A stretch of 9,020 bases of DNA from Methanosphaera sp. (GCA_021199865.1 JAJQHG010000119.1:1-9020); one strand, 5' to 3'; counted from the first letter of the stretch, positions 1-7,033 are shown. Notes: a model not told the origin generated them from the sequence alone. Numbers and translations are program-made.

Positions 1-1498
1 CACCAGTACATACTAATAAATTAGCATCTAAGTTTAGTGCTGTTGATAAACCTACAAGTACCTGATCAACTGTTGCTCCAAGAGTTCCCTCTTTATCACC
101 CTCAGGCATAGATTCAGGTAGTATTATCTTATCTTCACCAATATTATTTTCTAACATATCCTTTGCACATATGTATGCATTATGAGATGCTGGAACTACA
201 TAGTCTGCATATTCTAGGGCACAACTAAGTATTTCTTTATCACCACTCATTCCAGACTCGGAGGAGGTTGTAATAACATTAATTACCTTATCATAGGAAT
301 GCTTTAGTTCTTTGAGTATTGTTGTAATACCTGCAGGGTTATGTGCATAGTCAATCATTACATCCATATCCTTTATTTTTGCTAATTTTTCCATACGTCC
401 TGCTACACCAGTGAATATTTTTGTTGCCTCATTTATTTTTTCATATGGTATTCCCAGGATTTCATGTGCTACTATGATTGATCCTGTTGCATTGTATATG
501 TTATGTATTCCATTTATTGATAATTCAAAGTCATAATTACCTTCAGGTGTTTTTAGTGTGAACTTATCATGAGTTGGACTTATATTTGTTGCTATATAGT
601 CAGGCGTAGAGTATTCAAGACCACATTCACAACTATATCTTCCTACTCCACTAATTACTTCATCAACTAATACATCCTGGCCACATAAACAATTCTTTCT
701 GGATTGTCTTGTTGGCTCTATATCTAATCCAAAGGTTATTAGATTACCTTCATAGTTTAATTGTTCTACTAGCTTTTTTATTGTTGGATCATCACTATTT
801 ATTATTAGGGTCTTGTTCTCTACTAATTTTATTAGTTCTCCCTTAACATTAGCATAGTCTGTGAAGTTTGATTCATCTACTAAATGATCAGGAGTTATAT
901 TAGTTATTAAGGCTACATCAGGTTTACAGGGGGATGCAAGCTTAGTTAGTGACCTTTTTATTCCAAATGTACCTGTTTCTAATATGTTAACATCACCTGC
1001 TAGTCTTGATTGTAGTGCTGGTATATCTCCTGCATTTCCCTGCATACCCTCAAGGTTATGTTCACATGGTGTTATGTTACTATGATATGCTATATGTTTT
1101 AGTAGTGTTACTGTTGTTGTTTTACCATTTGTCCCTGTGATACAGATTACAGGGTGTGCGGGTTCAAATGATTCTAGTATATCCTTTACTGATAGTATCG
1201 GTATGTCCATGTCAACTATTTTCTGGTATAATTCTGATTTTGACTCTATTAATGCTGTTGGTAGTATTATATAATCAGATTGTGTGAAAAACTCTGAGGG
1301 AAGATCCCCATAATATATTTCTATGTCAGAATAGTCTTCAAGTGAACTAGCATATTTACATTCACTTTCCTTGACAACATCCTGTGCTAATACTCTGTAT
1401 CCATGATCACTAAGTATACGTGCTATTAGGTTTCCATTTATTCCACATACACCTATAACACCAAAAACTGTTGATTTATCAAAATCTAGTTTATTCAT
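1..1498 (-). CDS. Mur-type peptide ligase with Cys4 insertion, probable pseudomurein synthesis (3' end missing)
   Basis: An ATP-dependent amide ligase of the Mur family, expected to add an amino acid to a UDP-linked cell-wall precursor in the cytoplasm. I translated 499 residues with no stop; the C-terminus runs off the left edge. A Rossmann-like N-terminal part (GVIGVCGINGNLIARIL, about residues 13-29) resembles MurC/MurD. The P-loop is TGTNGKTT (121-128). The central domain has an ETGTFG segment and NITPDH. The C-terminal part has HNIYNA, GVAGRME and DYAHNPAG (383-390). Two CxC pairs, C270/C272 and C290/C292, form a likely zinc knuckle inserted in the central region, recalling the Cys4 ribbon of MurT. 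The ATG at 1498 lies inside the end of the upstream Mur ligase gene (8-base overlap), and GAGGG lies 11 bases before it, so translational coupling is likely. The family is clear; which amino acid it adds cannot be read from the sequence. Confidence 0.9.
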   Translation of the reverse strand, partial: MNKLDFDKSTVFGVIGVCGINGNLIARILSDHGYRVLAQDVVKESECKYASSLEDYSDIEIYYGDLPSEFFTQSDYIILPTALIESKSELYQKIVDMDIPILSVKDILESFEPAHPVICITGTNGKTTTVTLLKHIAYHSNITPCEHNLEGMQGNAGDIPALQSRLAGDVNILETGTFGIKRSLTKLASPCKPDVALITNITPDHLVDESNFTDYANVKGELIKLVENKTLIINSDDPTIKKLVEQLNYEGNLITFGLDIEPTRQSRKNCLCGQDVLVDEVISGVGRYSCECGLEYSTPDYIATNISPTHDKFTLKTPEGNYDFELSINGIHNIYNATGSIIVAHEILGIPYEKINEATKIFTGVAGRMEKLAKIKDMDVMIDYAHNPAGITTILKELKHSYDKVINVITTSSESGMSGDKEILSCALEYADYVVPASHNAYICAKDMLENNIGEDKIILPESMPEGDKEGTLGATVDQVLVGLSTALNLDANLLVCTG

Positions 1499-2921
1499 AC
1501 CTTTTACATCCCTCTTTTAATCCATTAATCATTCTTGTTTTTACTTGTTCATATGAGTTTGATGCTCCTGGCCCTAAGTGTACTATTATGTCACCCTTCT
1601 TTGCATACTTCATGGCTAGCATTGCAGCATCATCCATTGTGCATACAGCCATCTTTATTACATCAGGATTTTCTATAGCACCTAGTAATTCAAGGGCTGC
1701 GTCCATATTAAGTGTGTCTGTTATTTCAACATATCCTGTTGCTATCACTATATTAGCATAATCTCCTATTACACGACCACTTTCTGCTTTATCCCTTGTT
1801 GTGGTTGAGTCTACATTATCATATAATATGATTAAGTTTTCATTTTCAATCTTTTTTAATGCTTGACGTACACTCTGATCACCATATGATGCATCATAAT
1901 AAGCATCAATACCATTATATGTACCAACATACTCCATACGTCCACCTACACCAGTAAAGTTATCAAGACCCTTAATTATATCCTCCATTGATACACCACA
2001 CTCAATACTTGTAGCTATAGCTGCTGTTAGGTTTTCATATGTGTAATATGCCATGGACTCTAAGTTAATATCATAACTGTTACTATTATCATCACAGAAG
2101 TATTCAATATGATAGGAATCATTCTGGTAGGATCCCTTATAAATTGGTGGATACTTATCAAGATTTACTTCTTCATCATTATCAAAGTTAAAGTAGATTG
2201 TATCTTCCCTTTTATATGTTAAGAGATCACCACACTGTGAGTTTGCAACAAGTCTATCACTAGCATCAAGTATGCATGCCTTCCTATCAATATATCTCTG
2301 CATTGATCCCCCAAACTCACATAGATGTTCTGGTCTAAGATTAGTTATTACTCCAAGATTAAGGTGTACTTTACCCATTAGCCCTAATGTACCATGAGGT
2401 AACTCTAATATAGCAATATCTGCTCCTATATGTTCTCCACGAATAATATCATCAACAATAGCTTCACTCACAAGATTCCATTTCATAGATGAACATTGAT
2501 ATACATTGTATCCTGCAGCCTCAAAGATATGTGTTAACATATCAGTAGTACTAGTTTTACCAAATGAGCCAGTAATACCAATCTTATCCATGTCTAGTAT
2601 CTCATCAATAATAGAACTATATATTGCTTGATCAATAATTGTTATGGACTCATCAATTTGTTCATATATTGGTGCATCCTTCGGGATTGTTGGTGCTAAA
2701 TATATTGCATCAAAGCCTGAAACATCAGGTGTTTTTACTCCAAGCTCTAGTGTTATGCCCTCATCTTTTAGTATATCAAGCATTCCCTGTCTTCTGGTAG
2801 TAAACTCATCATATGTTTTACTATCCGTTATTGTTACATCAACATCCTTGTAATTTAATAATCTTGCTACTGGACGACCAGCATTACCTGCACCTACAAC
2901 TAGGCATGACTTAAAATTCAC
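1491..2921 (-). CDS. Divergent Mur-type peptide ligase with GSFGKT P-loop, probable pseudomurein synthesis
   Basis: A 476-residue Mur-family ligase, probably acting on a pseudomurein precursor. Residues 6-20 form a dinucleotide-type fold start (VVGAGNAGRPVAR), as in MurC/MurD. The ATP-binding loop is ITGSFGKTST (116-125), with S-F in place of the usual T-N. ELPHGTLG (173-180), NLRPEH (194-199) and GVGGRME (324-330) fit the central and C-terminal Mur landmarks. The usual C-terminal D-Y-A-H-N-P motif is replaced by YYDASYGDQS (341-350), and the usual H-N-x-x-N-A segment by YTYENLTAA. It therefore keeps the fold but differs at nucleotide- and substrate-contact positions. The start is GTG at 2921, with AGAGGT 9 bases upstream. 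It begins a two-gene unit and overlaps the next Mur ligase by 8 bases. The exact substrate is unknown. Confidence 0.88.
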   Translation of the reverse strand: MNFKSCLVVGAGNAGRPVARLLNYKDVDVTITDSKTYDEFTTRRQGMLDILKDEGITLELGVKTPDVSGFDAIYLAPTIPKDAPIYEQIDESITIIDQAIYSSIIDEILDMDKIGITGSFGKTSTTDMLTHIFEAAGYNVYQCSSMKWNLVSEAIVDDIIRGEHIGADIAILELPHGTLGLMGKVHLNLGVITNLRPEHLCEFGGSMQRYIDRKACILDASDRLVANSQCGDLLTYKREDTIYFNFDNDEEVNLDKYPPIYKGSYQNDSYHIEYFCDDNSNSYDINLESMAYYTYENLTAAIATSIECGVSMEDIIKGLDNFTGVGGRMEYVGTYNGIDAYYDASYGDQSVRQALKKIENENLIILYDNVDSTTTRDKAESGRVIGDYANIVIATGYVEITDTLNMDAALELLGAIENPDVIKMAVCTMDDAAMLAMKYAKKGDIIVHLGPGASNSYEQVKTRMINGLKEGCKRYE

Positions 2922-2930
2922 TACAGATCA

Positions 2931-2936
2931 ACCTCT
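2931..2936 (-). promoter_or_regulatory. Ribosome binding site AGAGGT of the divergent Mur ligase
   Basis: AGAGGT on the minus strand ends 9 bases before the GTG at 2921. It supports GTG as the real start. Confidence 0.6.
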
Positions 2937-2993
2937 TATTTTGATAATGATTAATTTATTAGAATTATACTTCCAACAATTTATCTTATCTTA

Positions 2994-3001
2994 ATATATA
3001 T
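2994..3001 (-). promoter_or_regulatory. Candidate TATA box (proximal) of the double Mur ligase unit
   Basis: The minus strand reads ATATATTA here, about 75 bases before the GTG at 2921. Transcription starting some 25 bases downstream would give a leader of about 50 bases. A second, better match to a methanogen TATA box lies at 3057-3064, so the choice is open. Confidence 0.35.
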
Positions 3002-3056
3002 TCATAAAAGTTAAAATAATTTAATAATTGTTATGTGAAATAATAAAAAAAACTGA

Positions 3057-3064
3057 TATATAAA
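3057..3064 (-). promoter_or_regulatory. Candidate TATA box (distal) of the double Mur ligase unit
   Basis: The minus strand reads TTTATATA, an exact match to the TATA box typical of methanogens. If used, transcription would begin near 3035 and give a leader of roughly 110 bases. A T8 tract (3045-3052) would then lie between TATA box and start rather than act as a terminator. A tandem 10-bp repeat abuts it on the upstream side. Confidence 0.45.
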
Positions 3065-3081
3065 GTGTATAAAAGTGTATA
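3062..3081. repeat. Perfect tandem repeat of a 10-mer (2 copies)
   Basis: AAAGTGTATA on the plus strand (TATACACTTT on the minus strand) occurs twice back to back, at 3062-3071 and 3072-3081. The repeat unit equals about one helical turn and touches the distal TATA box of the Mur ligase unit, where a regulator could bind. No function is shown. Confidence 0.8.
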
Positions 3082-3151
3082 AAATATGAATAAAAGTTCT
3101 ATTAAGTCTATGAAAATGTAGGATAAGTTCTAAAACTTCTATAAGAAAATT

Positions 3152-3158
3152 AAAAAAA
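3152..3158 (-). terminator. T7 tract after the MurE-like ligase
   Basis: Seven consecutive T on the minus strand, 12 bases past the stop codon of the gene ending at 3170, in a T-rich context. Archaeal RNA polymerase commonly terminates at such tracts without a hairpin. A small inverted repeat, AAGTT-N4-AACTT (3125-3138), follows. Confidence 0.5.
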
Positions 3159-3169
3159 GAGAAAGTTAA

Positions 3170-4648
3170 TTAGTTTATTATATTATTCTTTCTTAGAATA
3201 CTACTAGCAGGATCCATACCCTGAGCACCCAATAATAATATTACATCACTCTGATTAGCACTGCCCACAGCATCCATTAATGCTTTTTCTAGTGTATCCT
3301 CTAATGTATATGTAATATTATTCTCATCAAGAATAGATGTGAATACTCTTAGTTCTGAGTCTAAAACCGTGTTTAAATGATTTACTACATCACTACTACA
3401 TGATAGAATCAATGTATAATTATCCATATCTTCTAGTGCTTCAACTAGTGCTGTGGCAATTTCCTTATTAATACTATCTCCGCGTGATCCACGAATAGCA
3501 TTAACAATATATAATTTATCACCTAAAGAGACACCATTCTCTATTGTTAGCTTTATACCTGAGGGATTATGTGCAAAATCATCTATAATAACAGGATCTT
3601 CACATAACTTAGTAAAACGTCTCTCAAGTGGCCTATAATTACTTATTGAATCAACCACTCTTGTCTTATCAAGTCCCTTATATTCACATACAAGTATTGC
3701 TGCCATAATATCCTGTATAAAATGTTTTGACTGGAATGGTAAGTTTTCATATTCAATATATAAGTTATCACCATTAAATATTCCAATATTCTCCTTATAG
3801 GATACTGTTAATGGTTTATTATCCCCATACACCCCAAAGTAGGCAACATTTATATTAGGATTATCCGCCACATACTTATCCATACTACGTATATTCTCAT
3901 CATCATAGTTTAGTGCTAGTAGTGCTGGATTATCCTGATTTGTCAGAGCTTTTGCTCCACCAGAAATCTCGGATACTATGTGATCAAAGTCTTTTACTAG
4001 ATTAATATGATCCATTGACGCATTAGTTATTATTACACTATCCGGATTTAAGGCTTCTATCATTTGCTGGGCATGATTATCCATTATACGTCCCTGCCAT
4101 CCTTGTACCTCTGATACTTCTAGAGCTATAGCATCAATATTATTATCACTTTGTTCATAGAATATGGGTAGTTCTGATGCAATCTTTGGATCAATAAGGG
4201 TATTTCCCTCTGATTCTGCATCAGTATTAGTATAAGTTGAATATCCATATTCACTAAAAATAGTATAAAGAAGATGGGTAGTGGTAGATTTACCATTAGT
4301 ACCCGTAACAGCTACTTTAAATGAATTATCTGCATATGATGATACTGTATGATTCAGTGCAAGTGCTGTTGCATATTCTATGTGATTGGTAACTATCAGA
4401 GTAAAATCTAGATCCTGTGCTACTTCTACTGCATTAAAATGAGGATCTTGTGTTATAAGACAAGCCACACCTTTATCATTAGCTATTTGGATACCTTTAG
4501 GATCAATCCAGTGTCTTATAACAATATCACCCTGGGATGCCATGTTTAGATAAGTATAATTTTCTTTTAGATTCTTATCTGATCCATAGAGTGTACCTTT
4601 AACACATTTTGCAAGACGTGATGCCTTGATAGTTTTACTTTTAAGCAT
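3170..4648 (-). CDS. Mur-type peptide ligase, MurE/cyanophycin-synthetase-like, probable pseudomurein synthesis
   Basis: A 492-residue ATP-dependent peptide ligase. The N-terminal domain (about 1-105) is of MurE/MurF type, not Rossmann-like as in the two Mur ligases downstream. The P-loop is TGTNGKST (115-122). ALEVSEVQG (176-184) matches the E-V-S segment of MurE. NASMDHINL (209-217) matches the N-x-x-x-D-H motif. The C-terminal domain carries YRPLERRF (338-345), DDFAHNPSG (356-364) and IRGSRGDSINKEIA (385-398), the last resembling the Mur-like part of cyanophycin synthetase. The MurE DNPR substrate motif is not seen. The ATG at 4648 is preceded by AGAGGT with a 6-base spacer. That site overlaps the TAG stop of the mraY-like gene, so the two genes are co-transcribed and translationally linked. 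It probably adds a residue to the UDP-peptide used by its MraY-like neighbour; the amino acid is unknown. Confidence 0.9.
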   Translation of the reverse strand: MLKSKTIKASRLAKCVKGTLYGSDKNLKENYTYLNMASQGDIVIRHWIDPKGIQIANDKGVACLITQDPHFNAVEVAQDLDFTLIVTNHIEYATALALNHTVSSYADNSFKVAVTGTNGKSTTTHLLYTIFSEYGYSTYTNTDAESEGNTLIDPKIASELPIFYEQSDNNIDAIALEVSEVQGWQGRIMDNHAQQMIEALNPDSVIITNASMDHINLVKDFDHIVSEISGGAKALTNQDNPALLALNYDDENIRSMDKYVADNPNINVAYFGVYGDNKPLTVSYKENIGIFNGDNLYIEYENLPFQSKHFIQDIMAAILVCEYKGLDKTRVVDSISNYRPLERRFTKLCEDPVIIDDFAHNPSGIKLTIENGVSLGDKLYIVNAIRGSRGDSINKEIATALVEALEDMDNYTLILSCSSDVVNHLNTVLDSELRVFTSILDENNITYTLEDTLEKALMDAVGSANQSDVILLLGAQGMDPASSILRKNNIIN

Positions 4649-4654
4649 TTGTAT

Positions 4655-4660
4655 ACCTCT
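4655..4660 (-). promoter_or_regulatory. Ribosome binding site AGAGGT overlapping the upstream stop codon
   Basis: AGAGGT on the minus strand sits 6 bases before the ATG at 4648 and shares two bases with the TAG stop (4659-4661) of the mraY-like gene, a sign of coupled translation. Confidence 0.65.
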
Positions 4661-5741
4661 ATATTATTCCAAATAGGAATAATGCTAATATTGATACTAT
4701 TAATGTAATAGCCCAATATAATAGAATAATTCTCTTCTCAGACATTCCATGATAGTTTAATGTATGATGTAATGGTTCAACAGGTAATGTTATAATGTGT
4801 ACTCTGTGCATTAAACTTATAATTACTGATATGATTGGTACAGCTAATGCTATAATAGAAAATACTAGTGAATCACCAAGTAGTGCTGCTACCATATAAC
4901 CTGTACCTAGTGCATATGATCCTGTATCACCCATAAATATCTTAGCAGGATAATGATTTAATACTAAGAACCCTACACTAGCACCAGCTATTACTATAAA
5001 TGGTAGTGATGCAACAGTACCTGTAATAGTACTAGTATATATTGCAGAAGCAAAGGAGGCTATTGCAATAATACCAGCAGCTAATCCATCCATACCATCT
5101 ATGAGGTTAATTGCATTTATTGATCCTATAATTGCAAGAATTGCTAGTGGAATCATTAGATAACCAATATATATTCCAAGTATACTTGAGCCTAATACAC
5201 TAGAAATTACTAGGAAACATGCAACAACAAGTTGTGTAACAATCTTCTCAGACTCTGATGTCTCACTCTTAATTGGTATTTCATCAATTAATGTAAGCTG
5301 ATGTTCCTCTTCAACAATTTTCTCATAATCCTCTTTTGCCTTATCAGAAGCTATTCTTGCCTCTTCTCCAGGTTCTAGAGTTAATAGACCAATACTTACA
5401 GGAGTTGTACCATCATTTTTCACAACTTTCTGATATTCCTTTACTTTAAATCCTAGTAAGTCATCAAACATTCCAAATATTCCTGCAACAACCATCATTA
5501 AGACAGTTACTAAGAGGTAACTATTTGCTCTATATGTAAATAGTAATAGACCAACAAAGAGTACTCCTAGGAGTATTCCGAATCCACCCATTGTAGGTGT
5601 TCCACTCTTTTGTCTATGTTCTGATATTATTGGATTGTCTCTTATATCAGCATCTAACAATTGTTTTCTAACATATGATGTAAATAATGCTGTTATGACA
5701 ATTGTTATTATAAAGATAAATATATCTGATTGACTAATCAT
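4659..5741 (-). CDS. mraY: MraY-like phosphoglycosyl/phospho-sugar transferase (glycosyltransferase family 4 type)
   Basis: An integral membrane enzyme of 360 residues. In bacteria MraY transfers phospho-MurNAc-pentapeptide from UDP to undecaprenyl phosphate. Here it should load the pseudomurein precursor onto a polyprenyl phosphate on the cytoplasmic face. Visible family motifs are GTPTMGG (47-53), the FDD pair (D93, D94), NAINLIDGMDGLAAG (209-223), AKIFMGDTGSYALG (266-279) and PLHHTLNYHGMSEKR (323-337). The last corresponds to the bacterial PLHHHFE motif with the third His replaced by Thr. About ten hydrophobic segments can be drawn. Residues about 99-166 form a long, hydrophilic, acidic loop rich in E and K after the FDD pair, longer than the corresponding loop in bacterial MraY as I recall it. 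Translation starts at ATG 5741, with GGAGG 7 bases upstream. It is first in a unit with the MurE-like ligase (10-base gap). Confidence 0.93.
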   Translation of the reverse strand: MISQSDIFIFIITIVITALFTSYVRKQLLDADIRDNPIISEHRQKSGTPTMGGFGILLGVLFVGLLLFTYRANSYLLVTVLMMVVAGIFGMFDDLLGFKVKEYQKVVKNDGTTPVSIGLLTLEPGEEARIASDKAKEDYEKIVEEEHQLTLIDEIPIKSETSESEKIVTQLVVACFLVISSVLGSSILGIYIGYLMIPLAILAIIGSINAINLIDGMDGLAAGIIAIASFASAIYTSTITGTVASLPFIVIAGASVGFLVLNHYPAKIFMGDTGSYALGTGYMVAALLGDSLVFSIIALAVPIISVIISLMHRVHIITLPVEPLHHTLNYHGMSEKRIILLYWAITLIVSILALFLFGII

Positions 5742-5748
5742 TACTTAA

Positions 5749-5753
5749 CCTCC
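5749..5753 (-). promoter_or_regulatory. Strong ribosome binding site GGAGG of mraY-like gene
   Basis: GGAGG on the minus strand with a 7-base spacer to the ATG at 5741, the best Shine-Dalgarno match in the window. Confidence 0.8.
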
Positions 5754-5801
5754 ATGAAGTTAATGATTTATTATAATAATAATATTTGGTTTAATTTTAA
5801 A

Positions 5802-5809
5802 ATATATAA
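5802..5809 (-). promoter_or_regulatory. Candidate TATA box of the mraY-like unit
   Basis: The minus strand reads TTATATAT, about 60 bases before the ATG at 5741. A start about 25 bases downstream would leave a leader near 37 bases that contains the GGAGG site. It lies in the 130-base spacer after the ATP-grasp gene, so the cell-wall unit likely has its own promoter. Confidence 0.55.
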
Positions 5810-5849
5810 CTATTCTATTCTCTAGGTGTTATTATGAATAATATTCAAG

Positions 5850-5856
5850 AAAAAAA
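5850..5856 (-). terminator. T7 tract after the ATP-grasp gene
   Basis: Seven T on the minus strand, 15 bases past the stop of the ATP-grasp gene and before the TATA box of the mraY-like unit. It is placed as a hairpin-free archaeal terminator; some read-through into the cell-wall unit is possible. Confidence 0.5.
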
Positions 5857-5871
5857 GAGTTTATGTGGAGA

Positions 5872-7020
5872 TTAATTGAAGTGAATATTATTTCTTGTTG
5901 CATATTCATTTGCTAATTCATATGTTAAGATCTCTAGTTTTGAGTTACTAGTTGCACGTATAGTTAAGCGTTCATAATGTTCTGGTCCATGGACAATATA
6001 TGAGTTATCAGATGTGAATACTTTTTCACATGGTACCTTATTAGATCTATCAAAGTCACCTACAGGTATCTCTGTTGCATAGTAATTCTTTATTGATTTT
6101 TTTCTACTTTTAGCACTCCAATTACCTCTAGCCATATCCACTAATTCACATAGGGGGTAGATGCCACTAGTAGCTGCACTCATGTACCGTGTACCACTTG
6201 GACGTGTATTGAGTTCTATTACATAGTCCTTACCAGTATTAGTATCATGTAGTATATCAATATCCATTGTTCCATCAAGATCTACCAGGTTAGCTATTTT
6301 TGTGGTTAAATTAATAATTTCAGTGTTATGTTCCTGATTATCTATTCCATTAATATATAGTGGTGCTCTCTTAATCTTTGATAAGGGATGTGTACCACTA
6401 AGTGTAGTATTACCCTTATAAACTGGTTGTAGTGCTACTGTCTGATTATTATGTCTTAATACTTCAATAGATACTTCATATCCTTCTATGTATTCCTCAC
6501 TAAAGATGTTTGTGTTTGACTCTATAAATTCGGAGGCCTCATTACTATTCTTGGCTACTTTTACCCCACAGCCTCCCTGACCATCAGGTGTTTTTAGTAC
6601 TATTGGATAATCATTGCTAGTAATACTAGATACAGAGTCTATGCAGGCATATTTCGGTGTCTTTATACCATTAGCTTCTAGTAATTGTTTTGTTTCATAT
6701 TTATTTGCAGCTAGTTTAGCAGTACTATAATTAGATGCTATTACTGGGATATTGTAATTAGTCTCCAGGTATTCCTTCATTTTTCCTACACTTATTAGTG
6801 GTGGATCTATACCTATTAATGGTATTACTGCATCAACATCCTCCTCTATTGCAACTTTCGCTGGAGCATCCATTCCTCTTGGCACAATACGTACTTCATC
6901 TGCTAGATCTAGATTAGCTGCATTCTCATTTGACTCTGTAACAATGGATGTTATATTATTTCTCTTTAAGTACCATGATACATCATCAAATAGTCTTGAT
7001 CCTATAAATAATATCTTCAC
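5872..7020 (-). CDS. ATP-grasp ligase, CarB/PylC-like
   Basis: A predicted cytosolic ATP-grasp enzyme of 382 residues, a family that joins a carboxylate to an amine or thiol through an acyl-phosphate. The N-terminal part begins KILFIGSR, a Rossmann-like pre-ATP-grasp domain. The glycine-rich ATP loop is KTPDGQGGCGV (143-153). EEYIEGYEVSIEVL (175-188) and MDIDIL (252-257) line the nucleotide pocket. IELNTRPSGTRY (268-279) supplies the metal-binding E269 and N271. This layout resembles half of the carbamoyl-phosphate synthetase large subunit, and PylC. I chose GTG at 7020 because AGGAG (7029-7033) stands 8 bases before it; the longer GTG at 7029 would overlap that site. It follows hycI closely and is last in its unit, just upstream of the mraY-like gene. 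A role in pseudomurein peptide or side-group synthesis is an inference from position; the substrate is unknown. Confidence 0.85.
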   Translation of the reverse strand: MKILFIGSRLFDDVSWYLKRNNITSIVTESNENAANLDLADEVRIVPRGMDAPAKVAIEEDVDAVIPLIGIDPPLISVGKMKEYLETNYNIPVIASNYSTAKLAANKYETKQLLEANGIKTPKYACIDSVSSITSNDYPIVLKTPDGQGGCGVKVAKNSNEASEFIESNTNIFSEEYIEGYEVSIEVLRHNNQTVALQPVYKGNTTLSGTHPLSKIKRAPLYINGIDNQEHNTEIINLTTKIANLVDLDGTMDIDILHDTNTGKDYVIELNTRPSGTRYMSAATSGIYPLCELVDMARGNWSAKSRKKSIKNYYATEIPVGDFDRSNKVPCEKVFTSDNSYIVHGPEHYERLTIRATSNSKLEILTYELANEYATRNNIHFN

Positions 7021-7028
7021 TTCTAACA

Positions 7029-7033
7029 CTCCT
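7029..7033 (-). promoter_or_regulatory. Ribosome binding site AGGAG deciding the ATP-grasp start
   Basis: AGGAG on the minus strand overlaps the TAG stop of hycI (7032-7034) and the alternative GTG at 7029, and stands 8 bases before the GTG at 7020. The spacing favours 7020 as the start. Confidence 0.65.

Noticed and set aside
1471..1761. Plus-strand open frame of 96 codons
   Set aside because: It lies antisense within the overlapping Mur ligase genes, has no recognisable motif, and is best explained as a shadow of them.
2644..2853. Plus-strand open frame of 69 codons
   Set aside because: Antisense to the N-terminal domain of the divergent Mur ligase; low-complexity serine-rich translation with no family features.
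3045..3052. T8 tract as a terminator for the MurE-like gene
   Set aside because: It is about 120 bases past the stop codon and falls inside the probable core promoter of the next unit, while a T7 tract lies much nearer the stop.
3453..3638. Plus-strand open frame of 61 codons
   Set aside because: Antisense to the conserved A-H-N-P region of the MurE-like ligase, with no features of its own.
1..5741. Bacterial peptidoglycan (dcw-type) cluster
   Set aside because: The Mur ligases depart from bacterial MurC-F motifs, no bacterial murein partners are present, and promoters, terminators and neighbouring genes look archaeal.
5836..5846. Palindrome GAATAATATTC in the spacer before the mraY-like gene
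   Set aside because: Short and AT-rich; it follows rather than precedes the T-tract on the transcribed strand, so it does not make a terminator hairpin, and nothing else supports an operator.
5872..7020. True PylC of pyrrolysine biosynthesis
   Set aside because: No pylB, pylD, pylS or tRNA(Pyl) is nearby, and similarity is to the general ATP-grasp layout; only family membership can be claimed.
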